Shown in pieces: positions 41,101 to 50,934 of a stretch of DNA of 64,000 nucleotides. How positions within the stretch are numbered: the stretch's first letter is position 1; every line of letters begins with the position of its first letter. The position numbers and the translations under genes are program-made. Source of the stretch: DASUBN01 sp050261675 (GTDB lineage Bacteria; Pseudomonadota; Gammaproteobacteria; Natronospirales; REEB76); NCBI GenBank assembly GCA_050261675.1, contig JBLNDO010000023.1:106531-170530 (forward strand), written 5' to 3'. A model generated the notes under the pieces. That model was not told where the DNA came from, ran no database searches, and saw only the letters and a list, made by a program, of their open reading frames with translations.

Positions 41101-43308
41101 TCAGCGGCCTTCCAGCATCCGCAGTTCGGTGTCTGCATCGCGCAGGCGCTTGGAGACCGCATGGGCGAGCTGTTCGAAGACCAGGCTGCCGAGCGCGGCG
41201 TTGGATTTCGCCAGGGCATCGAAGCGTTCCCGTGAGAGCGCGTAGAGGTCGGTGGGTGTGAACGCCTCCACGTCGGCGGTGCGGGGCTCGCGGTCGAGAA
41301 AGGTCATCTCGCCGAAAAAGTCCCCCTGGCAGAACGTGGCGAGGTGGTGCCGCTGCCCGCCTTCCAGCGGCAGCAAGGCTCCCGCCCGGCCGCGGCGCAC
41401 GAAGAAAATTTCGTCACCACGCTCACGGTAAGTGCATATCCGGCCTCCGGCGGGGAACGAGAGTTCGCGCACCACCCCGGCGAGCACCTGCAGGGTGGCG
41501 GGCTCGAGTTTCCTGAACACTTCGATCTCACCCAGGGCCAGCGCTCGTTCCTCCGCCTTGGGAGCCCATCCGGCCGACTCCAGCACCCGGTCCTCGATCC
41601 ATTCGATGGCACCGTCGCGGGTGTCGAAGATGCGCACGCCCGGGCTGCCCCGGGCGAGGCCGAGTTCGGCCATATAGTCCTGGATGTCCTTCCGCATGGG
41701 AAGGTTCGAAGGCATGCCGCTGAACAGCAGTTCGCCGTGCTGCTCGTGAAGCCGATCGCGCATCTGTTCCAGCAGATGGATCGCGGTGTAATCCATCGAC
41801 TGGATGTGCCGCAGGTCCATGAGGACGTAGCGCCGCTTGCCCATGTCGGGCTCGAGTTCCGAATACAACTGATCGGTGGTGCCGAAGAACAGGTTGCCAC
41901 GCAAGCGCACGAACAGCGCCTCGTCGCCGTGCTGCGTGAGGATCTCACGTTCCGCCATCAGGCGCCTCCGCTTGGAATGCACGCCGCGCAGGTCCACCTT
42001 GTTTTCGATCACCGAACCGCGGATCTGGTCGCGGATGAAAAGCAGGATGGCGAGGCAGACGCCGGTGAGCGACGCCAGGATCAGATCGATCTGCGCCACC
42101 GCCACCACCGTGGCGATGACGATGAAATCGACCCGCGTCAGCCGGTTCCGCAAGAGCCGGAACATGCTGAAGTCGAACATCCGGAAGGCCACCACCAGAA
42201 GCAGTCCGGCCAGGGCGCCGATGGGTATCCACGCGATCAGGCGTCCCAGCACCAGGAATGCCAGGGCCACGAACAGGCCTTCCAGGAACCCTGAACGCGG
42301 CGTGCGCCCGCCACTCGTCACGTTCACGAGAGTGGCACCCATGGTGCCCGAACCGGGCATGCCGCCGACCAGCGCGGAAACCGCATTGGCCGCGCCCTGC
42401 CCGATCAACTCCCGGTTGGAGTTATGCCGCCCGCGAGTGAGCGCATCCAGCACCACGCCGGTCTTGAGGGTGTCTATGGAGAGCAGCACCGAGAGCATCA
42501 GGGCCGACACGAGAATCAGCGAGATGTCCGAAAACCGGACCGCCGTGATTGCGTTGGCGCGCTCAACAAGCGTGGCGACGAGCGTGCCCGGCGTCTGGAT
42601 TGGGCCGATGATCAGGTGATTGTCGGAGAGCTGCAATAAGACGGGGTTATACAGGGCAAGCACGAAGTACACGACGACTCCGCCGAGGAGCCCCAAGATC
42701 GGCGCCGGTATCTTCCGCGTGAGACGCGGCGCCGCGACCGTCACCACGATGGTGGCAACGCCGACCGCAATCCCATAGGCGTTCCAGAGCCTCGGGCTGC
42801 TCAATCCCGTCAACAAGGACGTGCTCTTGGGCAAGCCAAGGAGCTTCGGCAACTGGCCGAGCGCGATCACGAGTCCGACGCCGGACAGATAGCCGCTCAC
42901 CACCTGATAGGGGATGAATTTGATGAGCCGTCCGGCCCGGAGCGCCCCGTAGACGCCTTGCAGGGCGGCGGAGAGTAACGCCGCGATGGCGAGCAGCACC
43001 ACCACATGGCCACCCTCGATGCCGGCGGCGGCGAGACTCGCCGCCAAGGCGGACATGACCGCGGCGGCGGGAGCGCTGGGCGCCGTGATGAAACCGCCGT
43101 TGCGCCCCACCAGCGCGGATATGATGCCGAGGGCCGCCGCCCCGAGGATGCCGGCGAGGGCTCCGAGACCGGCGTAGCCCGGCGCGATGGCGGTGTAAAC
43201 GAGCACGCCGAAGGCGATCGCGGAAGGCAATGCCACCAGCATCGCCGCCAGACCGCCCCAGAAATCTCCCGCCAGCGAAGATCCGCTGCCGCGTTGCTCG
43301 TCGTTCAT
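41101..43308 (-). CDS. SulP-family anion transporter with STAS and cyclic-nucleotide-binding domains
   Basis: A 735-residue fusion; the start ATG 43308 is preferred over ATG 43344. The SulP membrane domain (about 10-420, 10-14 spans; VALPSAIAFGVLVYTAIAPG) precedes a STAS domain (about 450-550; YVLMDLRHIQSMDYTAIHLL) and a CNMP-binding domain (about 590-715; FRKLEPATLQVLAG, GDFFGEMTFLDREPRTADVE with the phosphate-contacting Arg). It should carry sulfate, bicarbonate or dicarboxylate across the inner membrane under cAMP/cGMP control. It lies between the VanZ-like gene and rarA, on the same strand as both. Confidence 0.92.
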   Translation of the reverse strand: MNDEQRGSGSSLAGDFWGGLAAMLVALPSAIAFGVLVYTAIAPGYAGLGALAGILGAAALGIISALVGRNGGFITAPSAPAAAVMSALAASLAAAGIEGGHVVVLLAIAALLSAALQGVYGALRAGRLIKFIPYQVVSGYLSGVGLVIALGQLPKLLGLPKSTSLLTGLSSPRLWNAYGIAVGVATIVVTVAAPRLTRKIPAPILGLLGGVVVYFVLALYNPVLLQLSDNHLIIGPIQTPGTLVATLVERANAITAVRFSDISLILVSALMLSVLLSIDTLKTGVVLDALTRGRHNSNRELIGQGAANAVSALVGGMPGSGTMGATLVNVTSGGRTPRSGFLEGLFVALAFLVLGRLIAWIPIGALAGLLLVVAFRMFDFSMFRLLRNRLTRVDFIVIATVVAVAQIDLILASLTGVCLAILLFIRDQIRGSVIENKVDLRGVHSKRRRLMAEREILTQHGDEALFVRLRGNLFFGTTDQLYSELEPDMGKRRYVLMDLRHIQSMDYTAIHLLEQMRDRLHEQHGELLFSGMPSNLPMRKDIQDYMAELGLARGSPGVRIFDTRDGAIEWIEDRVLESAGWAPKAEERALALGEIEVFRKLEPATLQVLAGVVRELSFPAGGRICTYRERGDEIFFVRRGRAGALLPLEGGQRHHLATFCQGDFFGEMTFLDREPRTADVEAFTPTDLYALSRERFDALAKSNAALGSLVFEQLAHAVSKRLRDADTELRMLEGR

Positions 43309-43378
43309 GCACCGCCCCGAGATGCCGTCGCCCCCCTCGATCATTGTCCCACGAATGCAGGCAGCATAGGCCTGAGGA

Positions 43379-43768
43379 TTACACGGCAATGAGACGCAGT
43401 CGCAGGGCCGCAAGCCAGCGGGCGGGATACCAGGCACCCACGGCGACCCCCGCGCAATCCGCCGCCCAGTCAAGCCACTCGGCGTCGCGAAACCCTGACC
43501 AGCCCTGGACGAGTTCGATTACGCCGCCGAGGACCAGGAATAAGCAGACGATGATCAGCCCACGCCTGCGGCCTGTGAAGGCCGCGCTGAACCAGGCGGT
43601 GAGCAACAGAAACGCGGTGAAATGCTCCAGCTTGTCGAACTGCGGGATCGGCGGTTCCGGCAGTTTCGGTGGTTCGGGCGTGAGCGTCCCCCAGAGCACG
43701 ATGGCCAGCCCCAGCCAGCCCAGACCCAGCCACAGCCGCTCGACCACGGCCGGGCGGGTTTCAGCCAT
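43379..43768 (-). CDS. VanZ-like membrane protein
   Basis: A 129-residue protein with four predicted membrane spans (LGWLGLAIVLWGTLTP, FDKLEHFTAFLLLTAWFSAA, LIIVCLFLVLGGVIELVQGW, DWAADCAGVAVGAWYPA). The DKxEHFxAF and ELxQGW..FRDAEWLDWxAD motifs are the VanZ family signature. The ATG at 43768 overlaps the lolA stop by 8 nt, so it is likely cotranslated. VanZ-like proteins are of uncertain function; teicoplanin-resistance involvement is known only for some Gram-positive members and is not implied here. Confidence 0.85.
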   Translation of the reverse strand: MAETRPAVVERLWLGLGWLGLAIVLWGTLTPEPPKLPEPPIPQFDKLEHFTAFLLLTAWFSAAFTGRRRGLIIVCLFLVLGGVIELVQGWSGFRDAEWLDWAADCAGVAVGAWYPARWLAALRLRLIAV

Positions 43769-44399
43769 GGGACTTGCCGTCGCCGGCGTCGCCAACCACG
43801 TCGGCGCCCTTGGGCGGCGTGAATTTGAACGCGTCGTCGGAGAGCGTCACGTTGCGCTGCAACCGCTCGATGGTGATGCGGGTGGTGTTGCCCAGATTGT
43901 CCTTGAGTTCCATCACGGAGATGTCGTCGCCCTTGAAACCGAGCTTGACGCTTTCGAAGTCCGTGTCTTTCACCTTGGGCGTGAGCCCGACCCAGGCGAG
44001 CCCATCCTGCTCGCCGAGATCCGCCACCGTGAAGCTCTTGTCCACGTCGTTGGAACCAGAAAGCAGCACCGCCGGACTCGCCGCCAGGGTGTCGTTGAGG
44101 GGTTTCACCGTCACCTGCTGCAGGTCCACGTCATAAAGCCAGAGGCGCGTGCCGTCGGCCACCACCACCTGCGCATTGGGCTTAGCGTAATCCCAGCGGA
44201 AGCGGTTCGGCCGTTTGATGAGCAGGGTGCCGCTGGACTGCTTGACCTGTTTGGAATTCGGGTCCAGTACGGTCTGGCTGAAATCGGCCTTCAGGGTCTT
44301 CACGTCGGCCAGGAAGGCCTTCATGCGCGCCACGCCGGAATCGGCGAGCGCGGGCAGGGAAACCAGCATCAGGCAGGCAAGCAGGGCAAGGCGTCTCAT
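43761..44399 (-). CDS. lolA: Outer-membrane lipoprotein carrier protein
   Basis: A 212-residue periplasmic protein with a signal peptide (MRRLALLACLMLVSLPALA, cleavage before DSGV). The mature part has the LolA core FSQTVLDPNSKQVKQSSG, RPNRFRWDY and LWLYDVDLQQVTV. The start at 44399 lies 13 nt after ftsK; a longer frame to 44483 would overlap ftsK. LolA receives lipoproteins from LolCDE and ferries them to LolB at the outer membrane. The ftsK-lolA-rarA order is conserved in many gammaproteobacteria. Confidence 0.95.
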   Translation of the reverse strand: MRRLALLACLMLVSLPALADSGVARMKAFLADVKTLKADFSQTVLDPNSKQVKQSSGTLLIKRPNRFRWDYAKPNAQVVVADGTRLWLYDVDLQQVTVKPLNDTLAASPAVLLSGSNDVDKSFTVADLGEQDGLAWVGLTPKVKDTDFESVKLGFKGDDISVMELKDNLGNTTRITIERLQRNVTLSDDAFKFTPPKGADVVGDAGDGKSHG

Positions 44400-44412
44400 G
44401 GCGTCCTCTCGT

Positions 44413-46737
44413 TCAATCGTCGACATCGGGCGGCGGTGCAGCCAGCACTTCGCGGGAACCGTTGGATTGCAGCGGACCCACAATTCCGCGGGCTTCCATT
44501 TCCTCGATCATGCGGGCCGCGCGGTTATAACCGATCTTGAGGCGCCGCTGCACGCCCGAAATGGAGGCCTTGCGGCTCTCGGTGACGATGCGAACCGCCT
44601 GGTCGTACAGCGGATCCGCCTCACCGCTCGCCTCCCCCTCCTCGCCCGGCTCGGCACTCAAGCCCGGGATCGGTTCGCTGGGCCCCTGCAGGATCTCGTT
44701 CATGTAGCGGGGTTCGCCTTTGCGCTTGAGGTAAGCCACCACCTTGTGCACTTCCTGGTCGCTGACGAAGGCGCCGTGGATGCGCACCGGCACGGCGGTG
44801 CCGGCGGGCAGGTACAGCATGTCGCCGTGACCGAGCAGCGCCTCGGCCCCCTGCTGGTCCAGGATGGTGCGGGAATCGACCCGCGCCGACACCTGGAAGG
44901 CGATGCGCGTGGGAATGTTGGCCTTGATGAGCCCCGTGATGACGTCCACGGAAGGCCGCTGGGTGGCGAGCACCAGGTGGATACCGGAGGCGCGGGCCTT
45001 CTGCGCGAGCCGGGCGATCAGTTCCTCCACCTTCTTGCCCACCACCATCATCATGTCGGCGAGCTCGTCCACCACCACCACGATGTTGGGCAGCGCCGTG
45101 AGGGTCGGGATCTCCGAGTCCGGCAGGAGCGCCTTCTTTTCCTCCGTGAGCAAGGGATCAACGATGGGCTTCTTGGCGTCGATGGCTTCCTTGACCTTGC
45201 GGTTGTATCCGGCGAGGTTGCGCACGCCGAGGGCGGCCATGAGCCGGTAGCGGCGCTCCATCTCCACCACGCACCAGCGCAGCGCGTTGGCGGCTTCCTT
45301 CATATCCGTGACCACCGGCGCCAGGAGATGCGGGATGCCTTCGTAGACCGAGAGTTCCAGCATCTTGGGGTCGATCATGATGAGGCGGGTATGCTCTGAG
45401 GTGGCCTTGTAGACCAGGCTCAGGATCATGGCGTTGATGCCCACCGACTTGCCGGAACCCGTGGTGCCGGCGATCAGGAGGTGGGGCATCTTTTCCAGAT
45501 CGGCGACGATGGAATTGCCTCCGATGTCCTTGCCGAGGGCGAGTGTCAGGGGCGAGGCGCTTTCGTCGTATTCCTTGGAGCGGAGTATCTCTCCGAGCGT
45601 CACCAGTTGCCGCGCCTCGTTGGGGATCTCCAGCCCCACCACCGACTTGCCGGGGATCACCTCCACCACGCGCACGCTGATGGCGGAGAGGCCGCGCGCC
45701 AGATCCTTGGCGAGGTTGCTGATCTGGCTCACCTTCACGCCCGGCGCGGGCTGCAGCTCGAAGCGCGTGACCACGGGGCCGGGGTTCACGGCAACCACCT
45801 GTACGTCCACGCCGAAATCCTTGAGTTTGAGCTCCACGGTGCGCGACATGGCTTCCAGCGCCGCCTCCGAATAACCCTCCACCTTCGGCGGCTTGTCGTC
45901 CAGGAGCGCCAGCGGCGGCAGTTCGGAGTCGCCCACGGGCTCGAACAGCGGCACCTGCTTCTCGCGCTCCACGCGCTTGCTGGGCGCAGGCGGCTTGGCG
46001 ATGGGTTCGATACGAGGCCGGGGCTTCTTCTTCACCTCTTCCTGGTGGACCTTGATCACTTCGACATGCTGTTCGCGGGCCCGGCGCGCCCGGATCGCTT
46101 CGAGCAGCCAGGCCCAACGGTTGCGCGACCGCTCGATCAGCAGCAGCGTCCAGTGGCCGGTGCGGTCCATGATGGCGAGCCAGGAGAGACCGGTGAACAC
46201 CGTCACCGCGCCGAGGAACAGGGCGAGCAGGAGCAGCGTCGCGCCCAGGGGGCTCAGCACGTGCGCCAGGTTCTTGCCGATGGCGTCGCCCAACACACCG
46301 CCCGCGTCCACCGGCAGACCGCCCGGTTCGTGCACGGAATTGATGGAAGCGAGGCCGCTCGCGGTAAGCAGCGACAGCATGAGGCCGGTGACCCGCAGCG
46401 TGAGATGCCACTTGTTCACCGGGTCCGTGGAGCGCCGGTCCTTGAAGATCAGCCAGCCGGACCAAATGAGCAAGGCCGCCAGCAGATAGGCGGGGTAGCC
46501 GATGAGGAAGTACAGGAAGTCCGCGAGCCAGGCACCGGCGGGGCCGATGGCGTTGTGCACGTGCCCGGCCGCACCGCTATAGGAAAAACCCGGATCCTCG
46601 GCGCTGAAGGTGGTAAGCGCAGCAAACAGGATCAGAGCCACCGCCAGGAATACCCACAGGGCCGCCTCCTTGAGGCCCTGGGCCAGGTGGATGGCCAGCG
46701 GTGACCGTTCGTTTTCTTTGCGCGTCGCTTGCGCCAA
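44413..46737 (-). CDS. ftsK: DNA translocase FtsK
   Basis: A 774-residue protein that appears to start at TTG 46737, with AAGGG 6 nt upstream; no ATG gives a longer reading. Four N-terminal membrane spans (about 25-180) are followed by a short linker, the alpha/beta motor with Walker A IAGTTGSGKSVG near 425 and Walker B NIVVVVDELADMMM, and a C-terminal gamma winged-helix (VQRRLKIGYNRAARMIEEM). It links division to chromosome-dimer resolution at KOPS/dif sites. The linker is much shorter than in E. coli FtsK (1329 residues), as in Pseudomonas. It follows ald by 29 nt. Confidence 0.96.
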   Translation of the reverse strand: MAQATRKENERSPLAIHLAQGLKEAALWVFLAVALILFAALTTFSAEDPGFSYSGAAGHVHNAIGPAGAWLADFLYFLIGYPAYLLAALLIWSGWLIFKDRRSTDPVNKWHLTLRVTGLMLSLLTASGLASINSVHEPGGLPVDAGGVLGDAIGKNLAHVLSPLGATLLLLALFLGAVTVFTGLSWLAIMDRTGHWTLLLIERSRNRWAWLLEAIRARRAREQHVEVIKVHQEEVKKKPRPRIEPIAKPPAPSKRVEREKQVPLFEPVGDSELPPLALLDDKPPKVEGYSEAALEAMSRTVELKLKDFGVDVQVVAVNPGPVVTRFELQPAPGVKVSQISNLAKDLARGLSAISVRVVEVIPGKSVVGLEIPNEARQLVTLGEILRSKEYDESASPLTLALGKDIGGNSIVADLEKMPHLLIAGTTGSGKSVGINAMILSLVYKATSEHTRLIMIDPKMLELSVYEGIPHLLAPVVTDMKEAANALRWCVVEMERRYRLMAALGVRNLAGYNRKVKEAIDAKKPIVDPLLTEEKKALLPDSEIPTLTALPNIVVVVDELADMMMVVGKKVEELIARLAQKARASGIHLVLATQRPSVDVITGLIKANIPTRIAFQVSARVDSRTILDQQGAEALLGHGDMLYLPAGTAVPVRIHGAFVSDQEVHKVVAYLKRKGEPRYMNEILQGPSEPIPGLSAEPGEEGEASGEADPLYDQAVRIVTESRKASISGVQRRLKIGYNRAARMIEEMEARGIVGPLQSNGSREVLAAPPPDVDD

Positions 46738-46766
46738 CTTTTGCCCTTAGTCGGTGTAGCCCGCCG

Positions 46767-47822
46767 TCACTTCAGCAAGGCGGGATGCACGACCTTGCCG
46801 CCTTCCACGTTGATGCCCTTGCGCAGGGATTCGAGATCACGCCAGCCGCCGGCGGCGAGCTTCACCGCGTAGGGGGTGATGGCCGCCGAGAGCGCTTGGG
46901 ACGAGGTGCGCGGCACCGCGCCAGGCATGTTCGTGACCGTGAAGTGGGTGACGCCCTCCCACACGTAGGTGGGGTTGTCCCAGGTGGTGGGCTTGGTGGT
47001 TTCCACACAGCCGCCCTGGTCCACGGAGATGTCCGCCACCACGGAGCCCGGCTGCATGCTCTTCACCATGTCGGCGCTGACCACATGCGGGGCCTTCTCG
47101 CCGGTGACCAGCACCGCGCCCACCACGATATCCGCGTATTTCACCGCCTCGGCGATGTCGGCGGTGTGCGGATAGAGCGCCGTGACGTTGGGACCGAGGT
47201 CGCGCATACGCTCCATGCGATCGCGGGAAATGTCGAACACCGTCACCTGGGCGCCCATGCCCGCGGCCACGGTGGCCGAGGCACCACCGGCGACACCGGC
47301 ACCGATGATGACCACGCGGCCGCGCTTCGCCGCCGGCACGCCGCCCAGCAGGATGCCTTTGCCGCCCATGGGCTGGTGCAGGAGGTGCGTGCCCACCTGG
47401 ATGGAGAGGCGCCCGGCGATGTCGCTCATGGGCGCTAACAGCGGCAGGCGGCCGCCCTCCTCCACGGTCTCGAAGGCGACGGCGGTGAGGCCGATCTTCT
47501 TGAGGCTCTCGGTGAGCTCCGGCAGGGCCGCGAGGTGCAGGTAGCAGAACAGCAGGTGTTCCTTGCGCAGGTGCTCCAGGTCCGCCTTGATGGGCTCTTT
47601 CACCTTTACGATCATCTCCGCCTTGTCGTAGACCTCGGCGGCGGTCGGCAGCACCTCCACACCCACGGCGCGGAAGTTGTCGTCGCTGTAGCCGCTCTTG
47701 ACGCCGGCGTTCTTCTCGATGAAGACCTTGTGGCCGTGGCGGACCAGCTCCGCGGCGGCCGCGGGGATCAGGCCGACACGGCCTTCGAGCGGCTTCAACT
47801 CGCGGGGAATACCGATGCGCAT
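46767..47822 (-). CDS. ald: Alanine dehydrogenase
   Basis: A 351-residue enzyme, about 20 residues shorter than usual. It has IPRELKPLEGRVGLIPAA (N-terminal substrate site), KVKEPIKADLEHLRKEH near 75, the NAD-binding loop VVIIGAGVAGGASATVA near 170, DQGGCVET and NMPGAVPRTSS. It interconverts L-alanine and pyruvate plus ammonia with NAD. AAAGGAG precedes the ATG by 6 nt. The gap of 266 bp to divergent trxB must hold its promoter. Its place just upstream of ftsK suggests readthrough into the division genes. Confidence 0.95.
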   Translation of the reverse strand: MRIGIPRELKPLEGRVGLIPAAAAELVRHGHKVFIEKNAGVKSGYSDDNFRAVGVEVLPTAAEVYDKAEMIVKVKEPIKADLEHLRKEHLLFCYLHLAALPELTESLKKIGLTAVAFETVEEGGRLPLLAPMSDIAGRLSIQVGTHLLHQPMGGKGILLGGVPAAKRGRVVIIGAGVAGGASATVAAGMGAQVTVFDISRDRMERMRDLGPNVTALYPHTADIAEAVKYADIVVGAVLVTGEKAPHVVSADMVKSMQPGSVVADISVDQGGCVETTKPTTWDNPTYVWEGVTHFTVTNMPGAVPRTSSQALSAAITPYAVKLAAGGWRDLESLRKGINVEGGKVVHPALLK

Positions 47823-48088
47823 GAAAAGCTCCTTTACGCTATCCGATGATTTTCGTTAACATGAAATAACAGCCGGCCCCGCCCTGTCTTGATGGACCCG
47901 GGCCGCCAATTCCTGAGGCCCCGCCCTTCATATATATACGCCCGCCCTGGCGCGGCGTCGTGTGGATGGGGCCGGGGTCACCTTGTACCGGGTGGCGGGA
48001 TCCTGCGCGACCCGCGGGGGCGGCGGAACGCCTACCCCTTGAATATGCACGGATCGCCGCCAATTCACTGTTCTGAGGCCAATTATAC

Positions 48089-49048
48089 ATGACCAAGCAC
48101 GCCCGCCTCCTCATCTTGGGCTCCGGACCGGCCGGCTATACCGCCGCCGTCTACGCCGCGCGCGCCAACCTGAAACCGGTGCTCGTCACCGGCCTCGAAC
48201 AGGGCGGGCAACTCATGACCACCACCGAGGTGGACAATTGGCCGGGAGACGTGCACGGGCTCATGGGCCCGGACCTCATGGAGCGCATGCGCAAGCACGC
48301 CGAGCGCTTCGGCACCGAGCTCATCAACGACCATATCCACGCCGCCGACCTCAAGAACCGGCCCTTCAAACTCACGGGCGACCGCGGCGCTTACACCTGT
48401 GACGCCCTCATCATCGCCACCGGCGCCACCGCCAAATACCTCGGTCTGCCCTCCGAAGAGGCCTACAAAGGCAAGGGTGTGTCCGCTTGCGCCACCTGCG
48501 ACGGCTTCTTTTATAAGGGTCAGCACGTGGCGGTCATCGGCGGCGGCAATACCGCCGTGGAGGAGGCCCTCTACCTCTCCAACATCGCCTCGAAGGTATC
48601 GGTGGTGCACCGCCGCGACAAATTCCGTTCGGAAAAAATCCTGGCGGACGAACTCATTGCCAAAACCAAGAGCGGCAATGTGGAGATTCTTTGGGACCAT
48701 ACCCTGGACGAGGTGCTCGGAGACAATTCCGGCGTCACCGGCATCCGGGTACGCAGCACCAAGGAAGGTGACAAGACGAAACAGCTCGATTCCAAGGGCG
48801 TGTTCATCGCCATCGGGCATTCCCCCAATACCCAGCTGTTCACCGGACAGTTGGAGATGAAGAACGGCTACATCGTGGTGAAAAGCGGCATCGAAGGCGG
48901 CGCCACCGCCACCAGCATCCCGGGGGTGTTCGCAGCCGGCGACGTCATGGATCAGGTATACCGCCAGGCGGTGACTTCCGCCGGTACCGGCTGCATGGCC
49001 GCGCTGGATGCGGACAAGTACCTGGAAGCCCTCGCCCGCAGTCACTGA
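48089..49048 (+). CDS. trxB: Thioredoxin reductase
   Basis: A 319-residue flavoprotein with the FAD-binding loop ILGSGPAGYTAAVYAARA near 8, the redox site SACATCDGFFY (CATC) near 135, the NADPH-binding loop VAVIGGGNTAVEEALYL near 150, and the C-terminal FAD motif GVFAAGDVMDQVYRQAVTSA. It reduces thioredoxin with NADPH in the cytoplasm. The ATG at 48089 has GAGG 9 nt upstream. It is the first gene of a plus-strand run (trxB, FemAB-like, aat, bpt, infA). Confidence 0.97.
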   Translation: MTKHARLLILGSGPAGYTAAVYAARANLKPVLVTGLEQGGQLMTTTEVDNWPGDVHGLMGPDLMERMRKHAERFGTELINDHIHAADLKNRPFKLTGDRGAYTCDALIIATGATAKYLGLPSEEAYKGKGVSACATCDGFFYKGQHVAVIGGGNTAVEEALYLSNIASKVSVVHRRDKFRSEKILADELIAKTKSGNVEILWDHTLDEVLGDNSGVTGIRVRSTKEGDKTKQLDSKGVFIAIGHSPNTQLFTGQLEMKNGYIVVKSGIEGGATATSIPGVFAAGDVMDQVYRQAVTSAGTGCMAALDADKYLEALARSH

Positions 49049-49070
49049 GCGGGATTAAGCTACCTGTACG

Positions 49071-50210
49071 GTGAAAGTACAGGTCCATACAAGCGTCGAT
49101 GACCTTCCCGCCGCCGACTGGAATCGGCTCACGGGGGATAACCCCTTCCTGCGCCATGAGTTCCTGACCGCGCTGGAGCACAGCGGCTCCGCCGATGCCC
49201 GTAGCGGCTGGCGGCCGCAGCATTTGAGCTGCCGCGGCGGTGACGGCGCCTTGCTGGGCGCCCTGCCGCTCTATCTCAAGTCCCATTCCTACGGCGAGTT
49301 CGTGTTCGATTGGGCCTGGGCCGACGCCTACCAGCGCCACGGCCATGCCTATTATCCGAAACTGGTCTCGGCAGTGCCCTTTTCGCCCGTGCCCGGTCCG
49401 CGACTGTTGACGGCACCGGAAGCGGACCGCAAAGCGGTCTCGCACACGCTCTTAGAACACGCGCTCGCCTTGGCGAAGGAGCACCGCGCATCGTCCATCC
49501 ATTGCCTGTTCCCCCTCGAGGCGGAATTGCCGTTATGGCGGGACAAGGGATTCCTGGCGCGGCGCGACTGCCAATTTCACTGGCACAACCGCGGTTACCG
49601 GGACTTCGAACATTTCCTGGAGGGCTTCACGGCCGAGAAGCGCAAGAAGGTGCACCGCGAGCGCCGGCGCATCGCCGAGGCCGGAATCACGATGCGCATT
49701 CTCGGCGGCCACGAGATCGAAGCGCCGCTCATGGACGCTCTTTACGGCTTCTATTGTTCCACCTATCACAAGCGTGGCCGCGCACCTTACTTGAAGCGTG
49801 CTTTCTTCGAAGAATTGCGCGAAACCCTGCCTGATTCCCTGCTGGCCTGCTTCGCGTTCCTCAAAGAGGAGCCCGTGGCTGCGGCCATTTGCCTGAGGGG
49901 GGGCGACACGCTGTACGGCCGTCACTGGGGCTCCGCGCAGGAATACCACAGCCTGCATTTCGAGACCTGCTACTACCAGGGCATCGAGTACTGCATCCGT
50001 CACGGCCTCGCCCATTTCAACCCCGGGACCCAGGGGGAGCACAAGATCAGCCGCGGCTTCGAACCCACCTATACCTGGTCGGAACACTGGCTCGCCCGCC
50101 CGGAATTCCAGGCCGCCATTGACGAATACCTGAAGCGGGAACAGCATCTGGTGACGGCCTACTTCCGCGAAAGCGGGGAGCACCTGCCCTTCCACGAGAC
50201 CCGTGAATAG
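49071..50210 (+). CDS. FemAB-like GNAT protein (DUF482 family)
   Basis: A 379-residue protein starting at GTG, 22 nt after trxB. It matches the DUF482 (peptidogalycan biosynthesis/recognition) pattern: DLPAADWNRLTGDNPFLRHE, ALPLYLKSHSYGEFVFDWAW, YYPKLVSAVPFSPVPGPRL, FTAEKRKKVHRERRRI and FNPGTQGEHKISRGF. The fold resembles FemAB/GNAT transferases, so an aminoacyl or acyl transfer is possible. It overlaps aat by 8 nt, and a link to the tRNA-dependent transferases Aat and Bpt is suggestive: all three proteins may belong to one functional group. No substrate is known. Confidence 0.85.
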   Translation: MKVQVHTSVDDLPAADWNRLTGDNPFLRHEFLTALEHSGSADARSGWRPQHLSCRGGDGALLGALPLYLKSHSYGEFVFDWAWADAYQRHGHAYYPKLVSAVPFSPVPGPRLLTAPEADRKAVSHTLLEHALALAKEHRASSIHCLFPLEAELPLWRDKGFLARRDCQFHWHNRGYRDFEHFLEGFTAEKRKKVHRERRRIAEAGITMRILGGHEIEAPLMDALYGFYCSTYHKRGRAPYLKRAFFEELRETLPDSLLACFAFLKEEPVAAAICLRGGDTLYGRHWGSAQEYHSLHFETCYYQGIEYCIRHGLAHFNPGTQGEHKISRGFEPTYTWSEHWLARPEFQAAIDEYLKREQHLVTAYFRESGEHLPFHETRE

Positions 50211-50934
50211 CCTTATGCGCGCGCCGCCGCTCAAATGGATCCATCCCGACGACCCACCGGAAGTCTTCCCGGATCCTGCACGCGCGCTCAGGGATCCGGA
50301 CGGGCTCTTGGCGGTGGGCGGTGACCTCTCTCCCGCACGCCTGATTTACGCCTACAAGCACGGCATTTTTCCCTGGTACCACGACGATCAACCCATCCTG
50401 TGGTGGTCGCCTGACCCCCGGGCTGTGATCGCGCCGGCGGAACTGCACGTGAGCCGTTCATTGGCGCGGCGGCTGCGCAAGACCGACTTCGGAGTGCGTT
50501 ACGACTCGGATTTTCTGGGTGTAGTAGATGCCTGCGCGGCTCCGCGCCGCCAGCAACCGGAGGGTGGAACCTGGATCGGATCTGCCATGCGCGCCGCTTA
50601 CGCCGAACTCTTCCGCGTGGGTCACGCCCATAGCATCGAGATATTCATGGGGGACGCCATGGTGGGCGGCGTTTACGGCGTGACCCTCGGGCAGGTTTTC
50701 TACGGCGAGTCCATGTTCAGCCGGATGACCGACGGCTCAAAGATCGCCCTCGCTTGCCTTGCGCACAGTCTGGATGCCTGGGGCTACCGGCTTTTGGACT
50801 GCCAGGTGCATTCCGAACATCTAACAAGCTTGGGCAGCGTGCTCATGCCACGTGCGGATTTCATCGGACTCCTGCAGCTGCTCTGCGACGCGCCCGTGCG
50901 TCCCGGTGCGTGGCAGAACGGAGCATCCCCATGA
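50203..50934 (+). CDS. aat: Leucyl/phenylalanyl-tRNA-protein transferase
   Basis: A 243-residue enzyme (GTG 50203; ATG at 50215 is possible). It has the N-terminal FPDPARALRDPDGLLAVGGD, GIFPWYHDDQPILWWSPDPR (the family signature), GTWIGSAMRAAYAELFRVGHAHSIE and GQVFYGESMFSRMTDGSKIA. It moves Leu or Phe from tRNA to N-terminal Lys or Arg, marking proteins for ClpS/ClpAP. It overlaps the FemAB-like gene by 8 nt and bpt by 4 nt (ATGA). Confidence 0.96.
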   Translation: MNSLMRAPPLKWIHPDDPPEVFPDPARALRDPDGLLAVGGDLSPARLIYAYKHGIFPWYHDDQPILWWSPDPRAVIAPAELHVSRSLARRLRKTDFGVRYDSDFLGVVDACAAPRRQQPEGGTWIGSAMRAAYAELFRVGHAHSIEIFMGDAMVGGVYGVTLGQVFYGESMFSRMTDGSKIALACLAHSLDAWGYRLLDCQVHSEHLTSLGSVLMPRADFIGLLQLLCDAPVRPGAWQNGASP

